Of a DNA stretch of 16,862 nt, positions 16,201-16,862 are shown one piece after another. Source of the stretch: an uncultured Lachnospiraceae bacterium (lineage in GTDB: Bacteria; Bacillota; Clostridia; Lachnospirales; Lachnospiraceae); the NCBI GenBank assembly GCA_910586555.1, contig CAJUJY010000072.1, forward strand, positions 1 through 16,862, given 5' to 3'. How positions within the stretch are numbered: the first letter of the stretch is position 1; each line of letters opens with the position of its first letter. The notes beneath the pieces were generated by a model. It saw only the letters and a list, made by a program, of their open reading frames with translations. It did not search any database and had not been told where the DNA came from. The position numbers and the translations under genes were made by a program.

Positions 16201-16638
16201 TGTTTTACCATACAGGCTTGAATTAAATACTATTGCTGTACCACTTTGTTCCTTTATGCCATTAAGATAATAGTCCTTCTGCCTTGCATCTGTAATACGT
16301 CCGTCAGAAGTATAATTATTGCCATCAAGATCTGTAAAGAGAAGCGCATCAAATATGGATCTTTCTTCCATTTCCTTAAGCATATCTGAAGTAATTATGG
16401 GTTCTTGCAGGCTTTTTTCAACAAAAAATGTGTCAGCCCTTATTAAATTTAATGCATTTTTAAATTCATTATTTATTTGTGCAACTTTCATATGTGCAGA
16501 ATCTGATGCATAATTTTTATTTCTTTCTTCCATCCTTTCTTTATTCTGGCCTGTATACCACTGGAATAGTATAAATACTGCTGCCAGAAGAAAAAAGACA
16601 TAGATAATTTGATGTAATGGTTTCTTTTTCGTCTTCAT
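13246..16638 (-). CDS. Membrane hybrid sensor histidine kinase with extracellular Cache-like sensor and two receiver domains
   Basis: Predicted sensor of an extracellular signal that autophosphorylates and passes phosphate to its own receivers. The 1130 residues contain TM1 (about 11-28), a Cache-like extracytoplasmic region (about 50-275, with SLYGKTMVSFYAPVHYKGKLIG) and TM2 (about 287-305). Two PAS-like regions follow (about 325-445 and 465-595), then a coiled coil. The HisKA domain has its H-box in LSNMSHDIRTPMN (His629). The HATPase has its N-box Asn747, G1 DNGIGMS (781-787), FEPF (795-798) and G2 GTGLGMAI (811-818). REC1 (about 866-985) has D872-874, phospho-acceptor Asp921 and Lys972. 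REC2 (about 1006-1128) has E1013-D1014, Asp1060, Thr1092 and Lys1114. All catalytic residues appear intact. No Hpt or DNA-binding output domain is visible here, so the partner must be elsewhere. ATG has GGAGGG nine nt upstream. Confidence 0.93.
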   Translation of the reverse strand: MKTKKKPLHQIIYVFFLLAAVFILFQWYTGQNKERMEERNKNYASDSAHMKVAQINNEFKNALNLIRADTFFVEKSLQEPIITSDMLKEMEERSIFDALLFTDLDGNNYTSDGRITDARQKDYYLNGIKEQSGTAIVFNSSLYGKTMVSFYAPVHYKGKLIGVFRGAYMAEKYLQKMLSTTYFGEQADVFLCMPDGTVIASSNNQVYEKSLVSILEETGVIDHDTAIKTKDIFKNGGEGAFICSSGSKTDNICVMNFPGNDYVFVQTFPKSVTQRMIKDENMVGIQLETMLVILFVIYIASLIIRARREKKLLEKENQEMGYIIQGVNILFNRFAMIDFEAGTYQYLAGTKPKDSGMEISGSYNSFTGHLCGTLAEGEDRAEFENQISSDSVTRALENQDDVRYECHVMHNGCPEWEHINFMCLERDNGKVLKALFTRQNITEVKEKELRIQAEMSVASRKERQYRISITSNALYTFDFNLTKDLIELDIVCMSDGKEISLLKRTGLEAPCKASEWFGRWKKFVSEESRADFSAIVNIENLKERFEQGEAEVIAEYWNQDSKGEKICVRQSFIMTRDNDTDDIMVMVVTKEITGAVKKQKEQTQILQDALMQAQHANRAKTTFLSNMSHDIRTPMNAIIGFTTIAASHINNKEQVKDCLQKVLSSSNHLLSLINDILDMSRIESGKVQIKEQECNISEIMHNLVNIIQPQVKAKQLELFIDTFEVTNEDVIADSLKLNQVFINLLSNAVKYTPAGGTITFRIMQKTTFRHGYGDYVFIIKDNGIGMSKEFVEHIFEPFEREATTTQTGIQGTGLGMAITRNIVEMMNGTINVQSEIGKGSTFTVEISLKLQDIEKNAEQIKELEGLRALVVDDDFNTCNSVSKMLKQIGLRAEWTTSGREAAYRAKIAHDEGDSFHTYIIDWQMPETSGLETARRIRDAVGEDAFIIILTAYDWSDIEEQAKEAGVIAFCAKPLFMSDLKSALLLANNLIENEEKAASWTLADFSGRRVLLVEDIELNREIAQVILEEAGFEVESAPDGTDAVSMVKESEENYYDVILMDVQMPIMNGYEATRAIRALQREDVKKMPIIAMTANALEEDKEAALKNGMNAHIAKPVDMDIFIKVLGQFLN

Positions 16639-16653
16639 TAGAAACTCCCTCCT

Positions 16654-16680
16654 AAAAAATCTGACCCCAGATAATTTTTT
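16654..16680 (-). promoter_or_regulatory. Hairpin directly next to the hybrid kinase ribosome binding site
   Basis: On the minus strand, AAAAAA-TT-ATCTG pairs with CAGAT-TTTTT around a GGGT loop and ends one base before AGGAGGG. It could act as an attenuator or affect ribosome access. It is AT-rich and may be incidental. Confidence 0.35.
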
Positions 16681-16730
16681 AAAAAATTACTTCTTAATCT
16701 TAAATATAAATAAAATAGTTATTCTTTTCT

Positions 16731-16759
16731 ATTATAATGCCATTATCATTACAAATCAA
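16731..16759 (-). promoter_or_regulatory. Promoter of the hybrid kinase gene
   Basis: On the minus strand, TTGATT (16754-16759), a 17-bp spacer and a perfect TATAAT (16731-16736) predict a start near 16725 and a leader of about 87 nt. Confidence 0.75.
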
Positions 16760-16777
16760 TAATTCTTTAATGTCTTG

Positions 16778-16829
16778 CACGGAAATCAATTTTCAAAAAG
16801 TTAAAGGTAAGATATAATGAAGGCATGGA
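16778..16829. repeat. Right copy of 52-bp inverted repeat bounding the window
   Basis: Inverted counterpart of positions 1-52 with 51 of 52 bases identical. It holds TATAAT at 16813-16818 and ATG at 16825. The match runs to the first base of the window, so the true repeat may be longer. Confidence 0.85.
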
Positions 16830-16862
16830 TAGAACAACATTAACCGACTTCTTTGAAGAGGT
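16825..16862 (+). CDS. Possible 5' end of a divergent gene, cut by the window edge
   Basis: From ATG 16825 the frame is open for 12 codons (MDRTTLTDFFEE) to the window end. It starts inside the repeat shared with the left end, which suggests a multi-copy gene such as a transposase, but too little is visible to name it. The TATAAT box is only six bases before the ATG, so either the mRNA would be leaderless or the true start lies elsewhere. Confidence 0.3.
   Translation, partial: MDRTTLTDFFEE

Noticed and set aside
7503..16513. Shared 16-mer GAATCTGATGCATAAT in ecfT (near 7505) and the hybrid kinase gene (near 16499)
   Set aside because: Both copies encode Tyr-Ala-Ser-Asp-Ser in frame and the flanks differ. 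It is explained by the same five residues and similar codon use.
1..16862. CRISPR arrays, integrase genes, rRNA genes
   Set aside because: No regularly spaced direct repeats, no recombinase-like protein and no rRNA sequence are visible. The tRNA-Leu has no downstream attachment-site duplication that I can see.

Overview
The window looks like a low-GC Gram-positive chromosome, most likely a gut-type Clostridia of the Lachnospiraceae kind (inference). Three things point there: strong AGGAGG-type ribosome binding sites with frequent GTG/TTG starts, a ribosomal protein/ECF transporter gene order typical of Firmicutes, and an L17 with a large lysine-rich insertion. Every protein gene that can be called with confidence lies on the minus strand. 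The only clear plus-strand gene is a tRNA-Leu near the left end.

Layout, in the direction of transcription (right to left). (1) 13246-16638 is a membrane-bound hybrid histidine kinase with an extracellular Cache-like sensor and two receiver domains. It has a near-consensus promoter. (2) 9545-13053 is the alpha ribosomal operon: rpmJ, rpsM, rpsK, rpsD, rpoA, rplQ. It starts from its own promoter, because the usual upstream neighbour infA is absent. A 304-nt gap between rpmJ and rpsM holds a terminator-like hairpin and a compact multi-junction RNA fold. (3) 6739-9362 is ecfA1-ecfA2-ecfT, the energising module shared by ECF-type vitamin/metal importers, with its own promoter after the rplQ terminator. 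(4) 6494-6740 is a GC-richer, palindrome-packed insertion between ecfT and truA, probably a miniature relative of an IS200/IS605 element. (5) 5689-6477 is truA. (6) 4422-5525 is an HD-GYP cyclic-di-GMP phosphodiesterase with a long 5' leader. (7) 296-4198 is a 1300-residue secreted multidomain surface protein whose reading frame crosses a run of nine G near its 5' end. (8) 130-209 is tRNA-Leu(UAG), convergent with the surface protein gene and sharing its terminator.

The ribosomal, RNA polymerase, ECF and pseudouridine synthase genes form the conserved housekeeping block (rplQ-ecfA1-ecfA2-ecfT-truA is the common Firmicutes order). The kinase, HD-GYP protein and surface protein are accessory sensing/surface genes on either side.

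The two window ends carry a 52-bp sequence in inverted orientation with one mismatch. A repeated element or gene family therefore borders both sides. The strongest candidates for something undescribed are the structured RNA in front of rpsM, the G9 tract in the surface protein gene, and the nested, base-pair-compensated inverted repeats between ecfT and truA.
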